Assembly: GCA_947650285.1 (NCBI GenBank)
Contig: CANTFL010000361.1
Span: 1-64,000, forward strand
DNA: 64,000 bases
Source: Hyaloperonospora brassicae
Taxonomy: Eukaryota; Oomycota; Peronosporomycetes; Peronosporales; Peronosporaceae
Direction: 5' to 3'
The notes beneath the pieces were generated by a model that saw only the letters and a program-made list of their open reading frames with translations, had not been told where the DNA came from and did not search any database. The first letter of the stretch is position 1. Every line of letters starts with the position of its first letter. Below are positions 25,218-35,895 of this stretch, one piece after another. Made by a program: the position numbers and the translations under genes.

Positions 25218-26909
25218 CTACCACAGAATACCGCTAGGGGTGCTCAGGGCTCTGTACGTAGCGTCCCGTTCACGCATAAGGATCTGATAGAACCCGTCCA
25301 TCAGATTTATGGACGAAAAGATGGTACTCTTGGACATACCAACTATGATCACGTTCTTCTCCGGTATTGGCGTCTGAGCCGGTCCCGTTGCAGCATTCAA
25401 CCGGTTAAATACGTGCACTATCCGCCATCCTCCTGTGGCCTTTAGCACACATAAGGTCGAAGAGCAATAAGGGGAAGTTGATTCCCTCACATGACCCGCT
25501 GCAAAGCGATCGGCAAAGAACTTGTCGATTGCTAGTACTTGTTCACGAGGTAGTGACCACTGCTTCATGACGTAGTACTTCCACCCCGGTTTGGGACTCG
25601 GTCCCATGTCGAGTGCCTTCATCCTTAGGCAACTCGCATGGCACGGATTCAGGGAACACATTTTTGAATTCGATAAAATCCTTATACAATGGATTTGCTT
25701 GAAGCGAATCCCAGGATTGAGATGTGTATCCTTCAATCCGAGTCTTCTCATCGATGTTGTTTTCGTCCATCGGTGAGCTGCTGAGAACCTGTTCGCTCTC
25801 AGCAAATACTTTTGTGACCGGTTATCGGTCACACACGCCTTATCTGTGACGAGTATGCAGATCTGCTTGACCTTGCCACTACGCAGATCACGCAAGAACC
25901 GTTTTGGTTCTAACGTTGGCAACTGAGTTATCTCCGAAGTCAACTTCGGAGGCACAATCAGATCAAGTGTATAAGCGCCTACACTTGATCCGTCATTGAC
26001 CAAGACGTTCAACGTCGCAGTTTCTTCCTGGGAACTTGATTCCACAGGTTGCTGAGGGCCTAATCCCTCAGCAAGCGACTCTTGAGGAATTCTTTCCTCA
26101 AGTACGTGGGGACTTATTCCCTCGACGTCTTCCGACTGTGGCTGTGCAACCACAGTCAGGCACCGATCCTCTATGGTCGACTCTCCAGTCGACCTAGGAT
26201 TTTCATGTTGCCCCTTGGGGGCAACAGGTTTCTTTCTTCTAAGATGCTGCCCGCTAGGCATGCATCCATGTCCCGGTCTACTCGACTTATTCGAGTGGCG
26301 GACCTTCGGCGCAGCCTGTACTCCTGTACAGCCTCCGGGAGCTTGCTCCACAGTGTAGTGATCAACTACACTGTGATCTTGTGCAGTCGTGCTAACGACC
26401 GTACCGCAAGTGAGGCCATCGCACTCACTCGCAGTACACCCACACAATTGTAGGCGTTCCAAGACGCTCATCAGATGATCGTATGATGAACAAGTGGAAG
26501 GCACCTTTTCTGATCGATGATGCCAGCTCACCCTTGAATCGTATCTCCTAAGCCAAGGTAGTCCTAGGATGACATCAAACTTATCATCCAGATCCAGTAC
26601 GATGAAACTGTCATCGTACTGTTCGTCTTCTAGCGTGTAGTGGATTCCGACTACACGTTTCTTCACAGTGATCTATGCGCCTGTTGCTAAGCGCATCGTT
26701 ATTCTCGTTGGAGGAACCTCCCGCTCCACGAAGAACAAACTTTCAGCCTCAAGTGACCGACGACGAACAAAGTTGTTCGACAATTCACAGTCAGCTAAGG
26801 TGCGAAGTGACAAGTCTTTTGTCACTTCCAACGTCAAAATGATGAGAAACACCTTACCACCAAGTGTAGAGACACGCAGAGACGCCGTGTCGGGAGCAAC
26901 ATACGTCAA
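25218..26909 (-). pseudogene. Protease, linker and N-terminal reverse transcriptase of E1
   Basis: 26500-26909 is a retropepsin-type protease in two frames: 'LADCELSNNFVRR' stands where the active-site DTGA-like motif belongs, and 'FDVILGLPWLRRYD' is the typical C-terminal part. A long low-complexity linker follows, with tandem short hairpin-like palindromes, then 'TLEPKRFLRDLRSGKVKQIC', a pre-RT segment. A frame break near 25560-25600 precedes 'KYYVMKQWSLPREQVLAIDK'. RT motif A reads 'FSSINLMDGFYQILMRE', with Asn where the catalytic metal-binding Asp is expected. 25495-25919 is almost identical to E3 32040-32464. Confidence 0.9.
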
Positions 26910-27172
26910 GAGATTTGCAAATTCTGTTGAGGTTGCTGGATCAGCAGGGCGCTCCGCCCCTACTGACCCCGTCCAATTTATAATGGTCCGCCTCGCTGTT
27001 GAGGCTTTGCAACAGCGTCGGACCCTCTTCCTCCAGTTCTTCCGGCTGGTGGACGGTCGCTGCGTTTAGTACCGCGAGGCTCTAAGCGGGAGATACTGCA
27101 TTCATGTGCTTAGTGTCCCATTTTATGACAGCGATGTCATCACACCAATAGCTTGTCGTTCATAGGGCGGCG

Positions 27173-28090
27173 TTACCCACCCTCGACATTACAGAGGCCC
27201 GTTGTCTCTGGACCTCCGACCGCTGACTGTCCGTGTTGACGATTTGGGGTCAGCGTAGTGTGAGCCTGTCTCATACTAAAGTCTTCCTGCTCCGCAGAGT
27301 AGATTGCGTCTGAGAGCGTCTTCAGCAGTTCGCGAAACTGGTGGTCCCGGATGGGACCATCCGCAAGGCCTTGAATAAGTATTGTGAGTAAAGCCAAATT
27401 TACTCACAGGGTGCACTACCATGCAGATTGCAAGGTAGCGCACATGATGCGCTTAAGCGTGAACCTACAATCACCCTGTTTGATCTCGAGTAGTTCAGAG
27501 AGTGTCCTGAACTCTGCCCTCGGCGGCTCGAATGTCTCGCTTAGCAGGATCTTAAGGATTGCTAACGACCCAAACACATTTGGGTCGTGTAACTTGAAGT
27601 TCAGGGCCCAGTCCCTGGCGTCTTCTGTCAAGTACGACTGAGCGAATACGACTTGCATTCGCTCTTTGTCGATGCGACGTGCCTAGATGGCACCGTCGAC
27701 TTCGACGAACCGTCTTAACAGGGAGTCGTTTTTGACTCTGTGGTATCGGGATCTCTCTAGCTTTAGAGACTCCGGTCGACGCTCACGCTACGACGGTGCG
27801 GACTCAGACTGATGTTGTCTCAGTCCTTCCGTCCGCTGGTGATCTGAAGGTCACCTGAGATCGCAACTCATCAACTTCTCTTTGCACGAATTTCCTGATG
27901 ACGAAATTCTGCTGGTCTCTATCCCTTGTGGATAGCATGGACCAGATTGAAATTTTCGCCAACGGTCGAACTCATAAGTTCGATCGCACTCCATTCGATA
28001 TCGCTCAAATAGGAGTAGCTTTCACGGGTTCCGTAAGAATTGTCGCCTTTGACGTCGTACAACATGTCCATTTTGGGCGATGCGAGTGGG
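27173..28090 (-). pseudogene. gag region of E1, disrupted
   Basis: 27416-27658 encodes a gag capsid piece ('VFAQSYLTEDARDWAL', 'FEPPRAEFRTLSELLE') and 27173-27397, in another frame, the C-terminal part ('LIQGLADGPIRDHQF', 'EQEDFSMRQAH'). The same motifs occur in E3 ('TFSQTYLEGRSKTWAL', 'FEPPRADFRARSELLK', 'KQMDFSMRQAH'). No complete CCHC zinc knuckle remains. The upstream part to 28090 is recognisable only by nucleotide similarity to E3. Confidence 0.8.
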
Positions 28091-28100
28091 GTACTTGGAC

Positions 28101-28119
28101 GGACTACAAAGTGCTACCA
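28101..28119 (-). promoter_or_regulatory. Primer-binding site of E1
   Basis: Two bases inside the 5' LTR, the minus strand reads TGGTAGCACTTTGTAGTCC. A PBS starts with TGG because it pairs with the CCA end of a tRNA. The implied tRNA 3' end (...GTGCTACCA) resembles that of initiator Met tRNAs (...GCTACCA); this is an inference. E3 has the same site with one change. Confidence 0.75.
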
Positions 28120-28121
28120 GG

Positions 28122-28561
28122 TGTAACGTGGCACTGGTGACAACGTACTGGTTGACCAGTACAGAGCTCACTTTCACTGACAACAGTGAAATTCAGTGCT
28201 TTGCTATGTGTTGCACCAAGACAGAGTAAGAAAAGGAGACTAAGGTAACACTCAAGTATCTTGGTAAAAGTAGAACTCTTTTTGAATATAATGAAGTCCT
28301 ATAACTTCTTGAATCTCTGTTGTCCTGACTTAATTATACTAATACAACTATATGTATGATGACGTCTACTCACCACTCATCGCGCGCGTCTAGCAGCGAT
28401 GGGTGGGTTGATATCATCACGATATCAACCAATGAGTAGACCCTTCGGTCATCCCAATAATACCACCATGTCTGTGATATTGGTAAAGAATATTCAACTT
28501 AATTTACTAATTGTAATTTTCTCCCTAATGACAATATCATGTAACGGGCTACCCGGTTACA
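28122..28561 (-). repeat. 5' LTR of E1 (440 bp)
   Basis: It is bounded by TGTAACG at 28122 and CCCGGTTACA at 28561 and lacks the SINE-like insert of its partner. It abuts the 5' LTR of E3 with no bases between. Divergence from the 20344 LTR is plainly visible by eye, so the insertion is not recent. Confidence 0.92.
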
Positions 28562-29023
28562 GTAACCGGGTCAGCCTATTTTACAAAAATTGACACGAGA
28601 ATGTATCAATTTTTAAATTTTGTCTTTTAAAATAATATTGAATCAACATCGCTATAGAAGAGGCAACGTGGCATTATATCACCTCCGTGAGAAATATTCT
28701 TGGGTGCTCCACTATTATGTTGATGTGGGATACATCCATCAAATTAACCACCAATCGCTGCGGGACGCGCGCAATGGGCGGTGCGCAAGAGACCCACATA
28801 GGAGAAGGAAATTTGATAGTTAGGTCGAGGCAAAAGACGATTTACAAAGAAACTAAACTATAAGTAAATACAGTTCTACTTTTTCCCTTCAACAGAAACT
28901 CCGAGTTCTGTTTACTTTCTCGCTCTTCCTCATGCCACGTGTACGTGATTTCGGGAGCACGCACCTTGTGTTCAGTCAACACCAGGACTTACCAGTCATC
29001 TTATAAGAGCGTGCCCCGTTACA
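28560..29023 (+). repeat. 5' LTR of E3
   Basis: It starts CAGTAACCGGG (one base from TGTAACCGGG) and ends GTGCCCCGTTACA. It shares 'TATTCTTGGGTGCTCCACT', 'CCACCAATCGCTGC' and 'GAGTTCTGTTTACTT' with the E2 and lone LTRs, so it belongs to that subfamily rather than to the E1 LTR type. Confidence 0.9.
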
Positions 29024-29025
29024 CC

Positions 29026-29044
29026 TGGTAGCACTTCATAGTCC
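29026..29044 (+). promoter_or_regulatory. Primer-binding site of E3
   Basis: TGGTAGCACTTCATAGTCC lies two bases after the LTR end and matches the E1 site except at two positions, so the same primer tRNA is implied. Confidence 0.75.
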
Positions 29045-29073
29045 TTCCAGCGACCACAACCACCTCATTTGAC

Positions 29074-30053
29074 ATGGACATGTTGGATGATAGGAGATCT
29101 TTCAACTACATGCCCAAAGGCTTCAATCTTTTGAGTGACATCAAATCGAGTGCGGTAGAACGCATGGGTTCTACCGTGGGTAACATTGGCGTTACCGCCA
29201 TGTTGGAATCTCGTGACAGAGACCGGCAGCATGCCTCCATCGCCAGGTTCATTCAACATGAACTTGCTACCGAACGAAAGAAAGTAGCCTTGCTTCACCA
29301 GCAAGGCTCTTAACATGCCAAGCAGTTGGAGAACTCGGTGCTCAACAGACAGATCTGTTGAGACAGCAGCAATTCAATGCTGCTGTGGGCGGGACGACAC
29401 ACACGCGTCGTCCCGAAGTCTTGAAGGTTGACATCTTCAAGTATAGAGAAGTCGAGAAAGATTCCCCGTTTTTATCTTTCGTCGAGCTCGACAGAGCCAT
29501 AAGGGTACGTCGCATCGACAATGACCAAATAAAAGTTACATTTTCTCAGACTTACTTAGAGGGACGCTCCAAGACTTGGGCCTTGGGTATGGAGATGAGC
29601 GATTCATATGCTTTTGAGTCTCTAAAATCCTTCAAGACCCGGCTCAAACGTACGTTTGAGCCGCCACGGGCCGATTTTAGGGCTCGATCAGAGCTCCTAA
29701 AACATTGACAGGTTAAGCGTGATGCGCCCGCTTACGCTTTACATATACTACTCCTTTCGAGTAGTATGACTGATATTTCAGTCCTTGGACACAAGTTGAC
29801 TACTGTGTTCATGCAAGAGCTCGTAGATGGTCCCGCCAGGAACCACCTGTTGCGCTTAGAGTTAAATAGACTTGTACAAGCTATCTCAGCTGCGAAACAG
29901 ATGGACTTCAGCATGAGACAGGCTCATGTTAGCTCAAGCTCTTATCGCCCGCCAAAACGACAGGAAAGTGAAGGTGTAGAACAAATGGATCATTGTAATG
30001 TTGCGAGCAAAAAATCTCTTTATTCAAAGAACAAGCGATTGCAGAAGATATGA
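29074..30053 (+). pseudogene. gag of E3, in three frames
   Basis: 29074-29313 is the N-terminal part (starts 'MDMLDDRRSFNYM', helical and charged). 29358-29708 is the capsid core ('FVELDRAIRVRRIDNDQIKV', 'FEPPRADFRARSELLKH') and 29766-30053 the C-terminal part ('LVDGPARNHLLRLE', 'KQMDFSMRQAH') ending in a Lys-rich tail. A single Cys ('MDHCNV') is what is left of the CCHC knuckle position. Stops at 29311-29313 and 29706-29708 separate the pieces. Gag would form the virus-like particle; this copy cannot make one protein. Confidence 0.85.
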
Positions 30054-30202
30054 CACTACTCCTATGAATGTACCCCACGATTATAATTAAACAGAACTGG
30101 GCTTAATGATAGGTCATTTACCAAGAATATCAATGGGCATAGGTCCGACGCTGTTGCGGTTACGTAACAGCGAAGCGGACCATAAAAAATGATCGGGGTC
30201 AG

Positions 30203-31446
30203 TGTGGTGAAGTGGTGATCACAATTTCTTTGTCACCCCGACTCTCCACTGGCACCCGGACGATTGACTATCGGGGGGGGTACCCTAATTCCGTGTTCTG
30301 TCTGTTCTTGCTCACCTTGTGTACCCGTAATCGGAACGGGTTGCGCTCTTCTCGGTGGACCTGAGCTGAAGATGAACTTGACTGTTTTGGGGATAAGGGT
30401 TAATCGGGTGGAAATTTTCACCCGGTCGAACGTGGGGTGGATCGAGTAAAAATTCTTCACTCGATCGCAAATACACTTGGGCGCTCTTCCCGAGTCGTCT
30501 GTATCCAAAAGCTTTCCTTGATCCGCGAACCTTATGACCACTTGAGCCGTCTCGCGATCTTAAATTTGAACCGTAAGGCTCACTGCGTCCTATCGCAGTT
30601 GGGGGGAGAACTGACCTTCCGCCTAGACACACAATCCGAAAGAGAAGTTTGTTAAGACGCGGGTGACTCTCTATTCAACGGGAGGCCAAGGTTTCTGTCC
30701 GGGAGAAGTCGACGCGTGGCTATCGTTGCAAATTCAATGCAGTCTAATGTCAATCAACCAAATTCAAAACCTATGACAATGACTATGTGTTCACTAGGTC
30801 TGCTAATTCGTATCGCCTGTCTATGCCATTCACCTCTTGCATCATGTGGTCCACAGCAGGTGCTCTACAGTGGATTTCCCCATACCGGATTGCAGAGTAA
30901 CGGACCGCTGACTACCGGATCGTGAAGTACTGGATAGCGATATGTGATCTACTCCGGGTACGTAATTCACCTTGATCAGCAGGACACACTTCGGATCGAT
31001 CGCAGGCGATCGTTCGTATGTCCGATCGAGCATCCGAAGCCGGATCACCGTCACGTCCGAAACTTCGCATAGTGCACTATCTTGGTAATCACTACACCAG
31101 CTTGCTTCCATGTTCATCTACATCCTATTGTCTCTATTGATCCAGTACTCCACCTGACTTTTACCCCTTTAATAATTCAGTTCTTGTACCTTGGTGATAC
31201 AAAACTTCGATCGCAGATCGCGCCGGTCAATCGTCGATCCTTACCTATACTCCGTCTTGACCGTTTAATGGGTGATTCTGCATAATTTTCCGCGCACAGT
31301 CATTTCCTGTCACTCAGTCGTGTGACACCATCATTCGTGCAATCGGGCCCAGCTCCGCACGCGCTCCACCAATCAAATTGAATTTCGGACGTAAGGCGGA
31401 TCGCGCGATCTACACTTCCGTCATTCTTCCTTCACGCTTCTCCACA
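30203..31446. repeat. Interspersed repeat R, copy R1 (1244 bp)
   Basis: It begins TGTGGTGAAGTGGTGATCAC and ends near CTTCTCCACA, giving imperfect 10-bp inverted tips (TGTGGTGAAG / CTTCTCCACA). It shares, in order with R2, an ACTCTCCACTGG block, 'CACCTTGTGTACCCGT'-like and 'CTTGAGCCGTCTCGCGATCTT' blocks, and GATC-rich sequence. It sits inside E3 in place of about 450 bp of protease region. TG...CA tips would fit a long solo LTR, but no internal gag-pol or target duplication proves it. Confidence 0.65.
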
Positions 31447-32707
31447 CCTGCCGCTTGTTGACTAGATGGACATCTGATGAATGTATTGAAGAATCCACAA
31501 GTGTGTTGATGTACAGTGAGTGAGTGCGATGGCCTCACTGGGGGTAAGGTTTACAGCGCGACTGTGCAAGATCGCAGTGCAGCTGATCACTACACTGTGA
31601 AGCAAGCTTCCTGCGGCTGTACAGGCTGCGCCTAAGGTCCACCAATCGAAGACGAGTGAAAAAAAGACATGGATGTATGCCGAGCGGGCATCATTTAGAA
31701 AGAACAAACCGATTGTTTAAAAACGGCACCACATATGTCGAAGGAAAAAAAAGTCGACAGTAGGGGGATCAATACCTGACTGTGGTTGCACAGCCACAGT
31801 CGGATGAAGTCAAGGGAATGAGTCCTCATGTACTTAAAAACAGAATTTTCTTAATTGCCACTTGCTGAGAGATCTATATCTCAGCAACCTAAGCGGTCAA
31901 GCCTTCATCGTCCTAACGAAACAAGTTCTTTGGATGAATCTGAGACATTGAACGTCTTGTTTTTGACGGATCAAGTGCAGGCGCTTATACGATTTATCTG
32001 GTTATGCCTCCGAAGTTGACTTTGGAGATCTTACAACTACCAACGTTAGAACCAAAACGGTTCTTGCGTGATCTGCGTAGTGGCAAGGTCAAGCAGATCT
32101 GCATACTCGTCACAGATAAGGCGTGTGTGACCGATAACCGGTCACAACAGTATTTGCTGAGAGCGAACAGGTTCTCAGCAGCTCACCGATGGACGAAAAC
32201 AACATCGATGAGAAGACTCGGATTGAAGGATACACATCTCAATCCTGGGATTCGCTTCAAGCAAATCCATTGTATAAGGATTTTATCGAATTCAAAAATG
32301 TGTTCCCTGAATCCGTGCCATGCGAGTTGCCTAAGGATGAAGGCACTCGACATGGGACCGAGTCCCAAACCGGGGTGGAAGTACTACGTCATGAAGCAGT
32401 GGTCACTACCTCGTGAACAAGTACTAGCAATCGACAAGTTCTTTGCCGATCGCTTTGCAGCGGGATATTTGAGGAAATCAATTTCCCGTCACAGCTTTCC
32501 GTCCTAATGTGTGCAATTCATTTGACGTATTCAACATCCCCTCACAGCTCTCCGACCTTATTTGTGCGATGAAGCCACAGGAGCATGGCGGATAGTGCAC
32601 GCATTTAACGAGTTGCATGCTGCAACGGAACCGGATCCGACGCCGCTACCACTAAAGGATGTAATCTAATGATATGTTTAAGAGTACCATATTATCGTGC
32701 ATTAATT
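31447..32707 (+). pseudogene. Protease-RT linker and start of reverse transcriptase, E3
   Basis: The linker (31480-32030) is about as diverged from E1 as other parts. From 32040 to 32464 it is nearly identical to E1 25495-25919 (one mismatch, giving SQQ for SQK). It encodes 'LEPKRFLRDLRSGKVKQIC' and 'KYYVMKQWSLPREQVLAI', with the same frame break as E1 between them. 32480-32570 holds a diverged tandem duplication of about 50 bp. The copy ends at RT motif A, 'STILSCINL', again with Asn for the catalytic Asp. Confidence 0.88.
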
Positions 32708-34018
32708 TGTGATGGAGTGGTGATCACGGTTTGAGGAGTCGACCCCATCTCTCCACTGGCGCCCGGACTTTCGATTAACAAAGAGGGTACTCCGAGTCCG
32801 TGTTTCCGGTAGCCTTTCCCATCTGTGTACCCGTCCGTGGGGCGAATTGTACTTTTTCTAGGTGGACTCGTGTCAATAAAAAACTTGACCGTGTTTGCGA
32901 TGGGGTTGAGGTTTGATCGCGGTGTAAAAATCTTCACACCGCGAGCGGGGTTCATGTAATCTCGTGTGATTCTTTACGGGATCACTTGTATACTTGTATC
33001 GTGCTCGATATGAGTCACCTTGATCGGTAACAGATCGCTTTGTCCAAACGTAGACCTTGATTCGCGGACCTTCTGACTACTTGAGCCGCCTCGCGATCTT
33101 GAGTCCTCAACCACAAAGGGTTTTCTGAGTCTAGTCGCAGTTTGGGTGTTGTTTGAGAGTTCTTGACCCCTGGCCAAACAATTTATAAATATTACTTGAT
33201 TAAAGTATGTAACGTTTCCTTGACGTCAGGTGGCCAATGATCCACCCGGACCAGAAGTAGACACGTGTACTTTAAAGCAAATTGGAATCTGTTTACTGTT
33301 AGTCAATCAAAACCAACAAACATATCCCTCACATCATACCGTAACAATCACAAGCTACGTGTCGCTCTCTCCAGAAGGTAGCGATCTTGCACTTACGTGG
33401 CAAACACGTCATGTACTGGTCTAATCGTAGTCGCTTTTCTGGTTGCAGATCGTGTCGTCCACAATAGCTTGATCGTATTTACGTATTAGATCGTTGATCT
33501 TCATCGTGATTGCATTTTTGATCGCGTTCAATTTTGCTGATCGCGATCGCATACTCAATCTCGATCACTTTTGCTGATCGCGATCGCATCCTTAATCGTG
33601 ATAACTTGGCTGATCGCAATATCTTACCTGATCACCTGATCACCATCACTTTTGTCTAACGCGTATCACATGGTGACGTTCACACCAAAATGATCACGAT
33701 CACTTACCTGATCACCTGATTTCGATCGCCATCTTGATCGCGATCGCCTAGCTGGATGCGGATCGCCAACGTACTCGTCCTTTTGACACTAACCCCATTT
33801 CCATGACTCGTACCCTCCGTCCGTCATACTTTCACTTAATGCCGCAGGTCCCATCCTTTCTGATCTAATATCAGGTTCTGTCAATCCGTCCAATGGACGT
33901 AATCTGGTCAGGTGTGGGACCGGCGATGCCAACCGTTCTCCGATTCAGAAATAACTGGATCACCATCAGTCACGTGTTATGGGCTTCCGTGGTGACTAAT
34001 CTCAGTAGCTTCACCACA
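32708..34018. repeat. Interspersed repeat R, copy R2 (1311 bp)
   Basis: It runs from TGTGATGGAGTGGTGATCAC to CTTCACCACA; the tips are inverted copies apart from two bases. It has the same block order as R1, in the same orientation, and contains a GATC-rich zone (33440-33790). On the minus strand two short open frames (32692-32955, 32974-33177) resemble frames in R1 ('SRGGSSSQKVRESR' against 'SRDGSSGHKVRGSR'; 'SPGASGE' against 'RPGASGE'). The family may therefore derive from coding sequence, but no domain is recognised. Confidence 0.68.
33440..33790. repeat. GATC/GATCGC-dense block within R2
   Basis: About twenty GATC tetranucleotides fall in 350 bases, where one or two are expected. Short direct repeats are visible: TTTTGCTGATCGCGATCGCA near 33532 and 33569, and TTACCTGATCACCTGAT near 33628 and 33702. 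Weaker GATC-rich zones occur in R1, R3 and R4. Confidence 0.85.
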
Positions 34019-34887
34019 ATATGATATTTCCGCCGCAACTACTAGTGTAGATGGATAAAACATAAATAGTCGATTCCTTGATAAAATTATACTTTATAAT
34101 GCATGGATAGTTGTTGTTGATTTATCCTTTCCATTATATATAGAATGTATGCAAAATTGTTGATGACAATTAATTTTACTTCATCCAAGGTTTTCTATCA
34201 TTCAATTGTGTTGATAATGACAGTTTGACTATGTCTCATGTAAATGATGACTTCATTTGATTTGTTTTAAGTATCCCTCTATAAAGCTAATATCCACCTT
34301 ATAGTTTTCCAATATACTTAAATAAATATTTGGAGCACCGATCAATCAATAACAACGTTTTGCGCGTTCTGCAAAAAGTCTCCTTCATTATCATATTATG
34401 CTCTAAGGCTATCATCAGTTTTTTCATCATCCTCTAACAATTTGGTTAGTATAAAGACCGGTCTTTCAGCGCGTCCTATTGATGCAATTCATGCACTATT
34501 TTTCGCTTTTGATGTCTTCCACATCTTCTCCTAATTCTCAGTATATAAGTCAGGAACGACTCTTGCCTAAACTATACAGAGAAATATACTCCCGGCATCT
34601 TCTGACTTATAAATGGCTCGGTATAATATCTTAAAGAACCCATAAAACAGACTTATCATCTATATTCAAGGCCGAGCGATCAACATTTACTCGTTTTAAT
34701 CAAATCCTTTCCTGTTTTTTTATTATTTTAATGATACTGTACTATCACGCAATGTCCTACACCTCCAGCCGTTTTCTACCAACTCTAGGAAACAAATTTA
34801 CAACGTCATATGGAGGGATACGATAAAATCATACGTCATCGGAATATCCGAACATTCGCTACATTATGATCGAGCAGCTATAGCAAG
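34019..34887. other. AT-rich sequence, no gene
   Basis: Long T- and A-runs, no open frame of note, no similarity to the named repeats. Confidence 0.6.
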
Positions 34888-35895
34888 ATTCTTACGATTC
34901 CGCCTCTATAATGGCGCCCAGAAAACCGCTTGTCAGAGGGGTACTCCTTTTTCGTGCTTGTTCTCTTCGATGCCTTGTGTACCCGTCGGTACTGCGGGAA
35001 GAACCCTTTCAGGTGGACTCGAGTCGATGGAAACTTCGCCGTTTTTGAGATATGGTTGGAGGTGATCGTGTGGGAATCTTCAAACGATCACGAGTATACT
35101 TGTAGGGTGCTCGATATGAGTCATCTCGATCTCGACGAGATCGCCTTGTCCAATATATAGCACCTTGTCCGCTTGGCCTTCTGACCACTTGAGCCGTCTC
35201 GCGATCTTACACCTTGTAATTTACGATAAAGCTGCGTTCGATCGCAGTTGGGTGTTGTCTTAATATTTCTTGACACCTGGCCAAACAAATCCGGGATATC
35301 ACTCGATTAAAGTATACGACTTTATTGACGTCGGGTGGCCAGTAACCCGACCCGGAAGAGATGTCGACACGTGCAATCAAGAGCAAATTGAGCTCTGTTT
35401 CGTGTTTCACCAACCAACATAGAACTACCACTGTGCCTACCCGTAACTTCGGATCTGCTGACACGTGTCGTCTATCCCTGATAATCGTTTTCTTGACTTG
35501 GCCAACTTCATGTAATCCTCAATCTCGTATCTCGGACCGTGTGGTGTGGTACACCAATCCAATGTATCGCGATCTCGTCCTTGATCGCGATCGTGAGTCA
35601 AGGATCGCGCGCCTTATCTATATCGACGATCGCGGATTGCGAGTCACCGAATACGGATCCCTTGCTGAGGTACACATCAATTCTATGTATCGTGATCTCA
35701 TACTTGGTCACGGATCGCAGATCGTGTGGTATGCGCCTCGTCCATATCCATCTACACTCGGCATAGGGTGCAAAGTCCAATTCATCAACTATTCCCCACA
35801 TATTCAATAAGCGCGACGAGTCTCGTGCTACTGTCTTCACAAATAACATGTCAACTTGAATTCAACCAAAGCTCGATCCATCCGGTTATTGCAAA
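34888..35895 (+). repeat. Left arm of a 1008-bp inverted repeat (copy R3L of repeat R)
   Basis: It is the reverse complement of 41980-42987 with no length difference (paired coordinates always sum to 77875) and only a handful of substitutions, for example at 35177, 35706, 35768 and 35811. It aligns with the interior of R2 (GGCGCCCAGA, 'CTTGAGCCGTCTCGCGATCTT', 'ACACCTGGCCAAACAA') but lacks both R tips. Open frames of 75-149 codons on both strands mirror each other between arms. None is recognisable. Confidence 0.95.

Larger units (their letters stand above)
20344..28561 (-). mobile_element. Ty3/gypsy-type LTR retrotransposon E1, defective, with both LTRs
   Basis: Two direct copies of one LTR (20344-21024 and 28122-28561) bracket a gag-pol region read on the minus strand. 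The order on that strand is 5' LTR, primer site, gag, protease, reverse transcriptase, RNase H, integrase, chromodomain, polypurine tract and 3' LTR. Integrase downstream of RNase H, plus the GPY-type integrase tail and chromodomain, place it in the Ty3/gypsy chromovirus-like group. All domains carry stops or frame breaks. The RT motif A aspartate reads Asn, and the motif C box reads 'SFKD' where YxDD-type is expected. The 3' LTR contains a SINE-like insertion. No target-site duplication is visible: the left flank ends CACAT and the right flank is another LTR. Confidence 0.93.
28560..32707 (+). mobile_element. Ty3/gypsy copy E3, 5' part only, interrupted by repeat R1
   Basis: On the plus strand: LTR, primer site, gag (29074-30053), start of the protease region to about 30200, then repeat R1. 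Element sequence resumes at about 31447 and continues to RT motif A at 32707, where repeat R2 begins. Compared with E1, about 450 bp of protease region is missing at the R1 position. Everything downstream of RT motif A is absent, including the 3' LTR. Confidence 0.88.
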
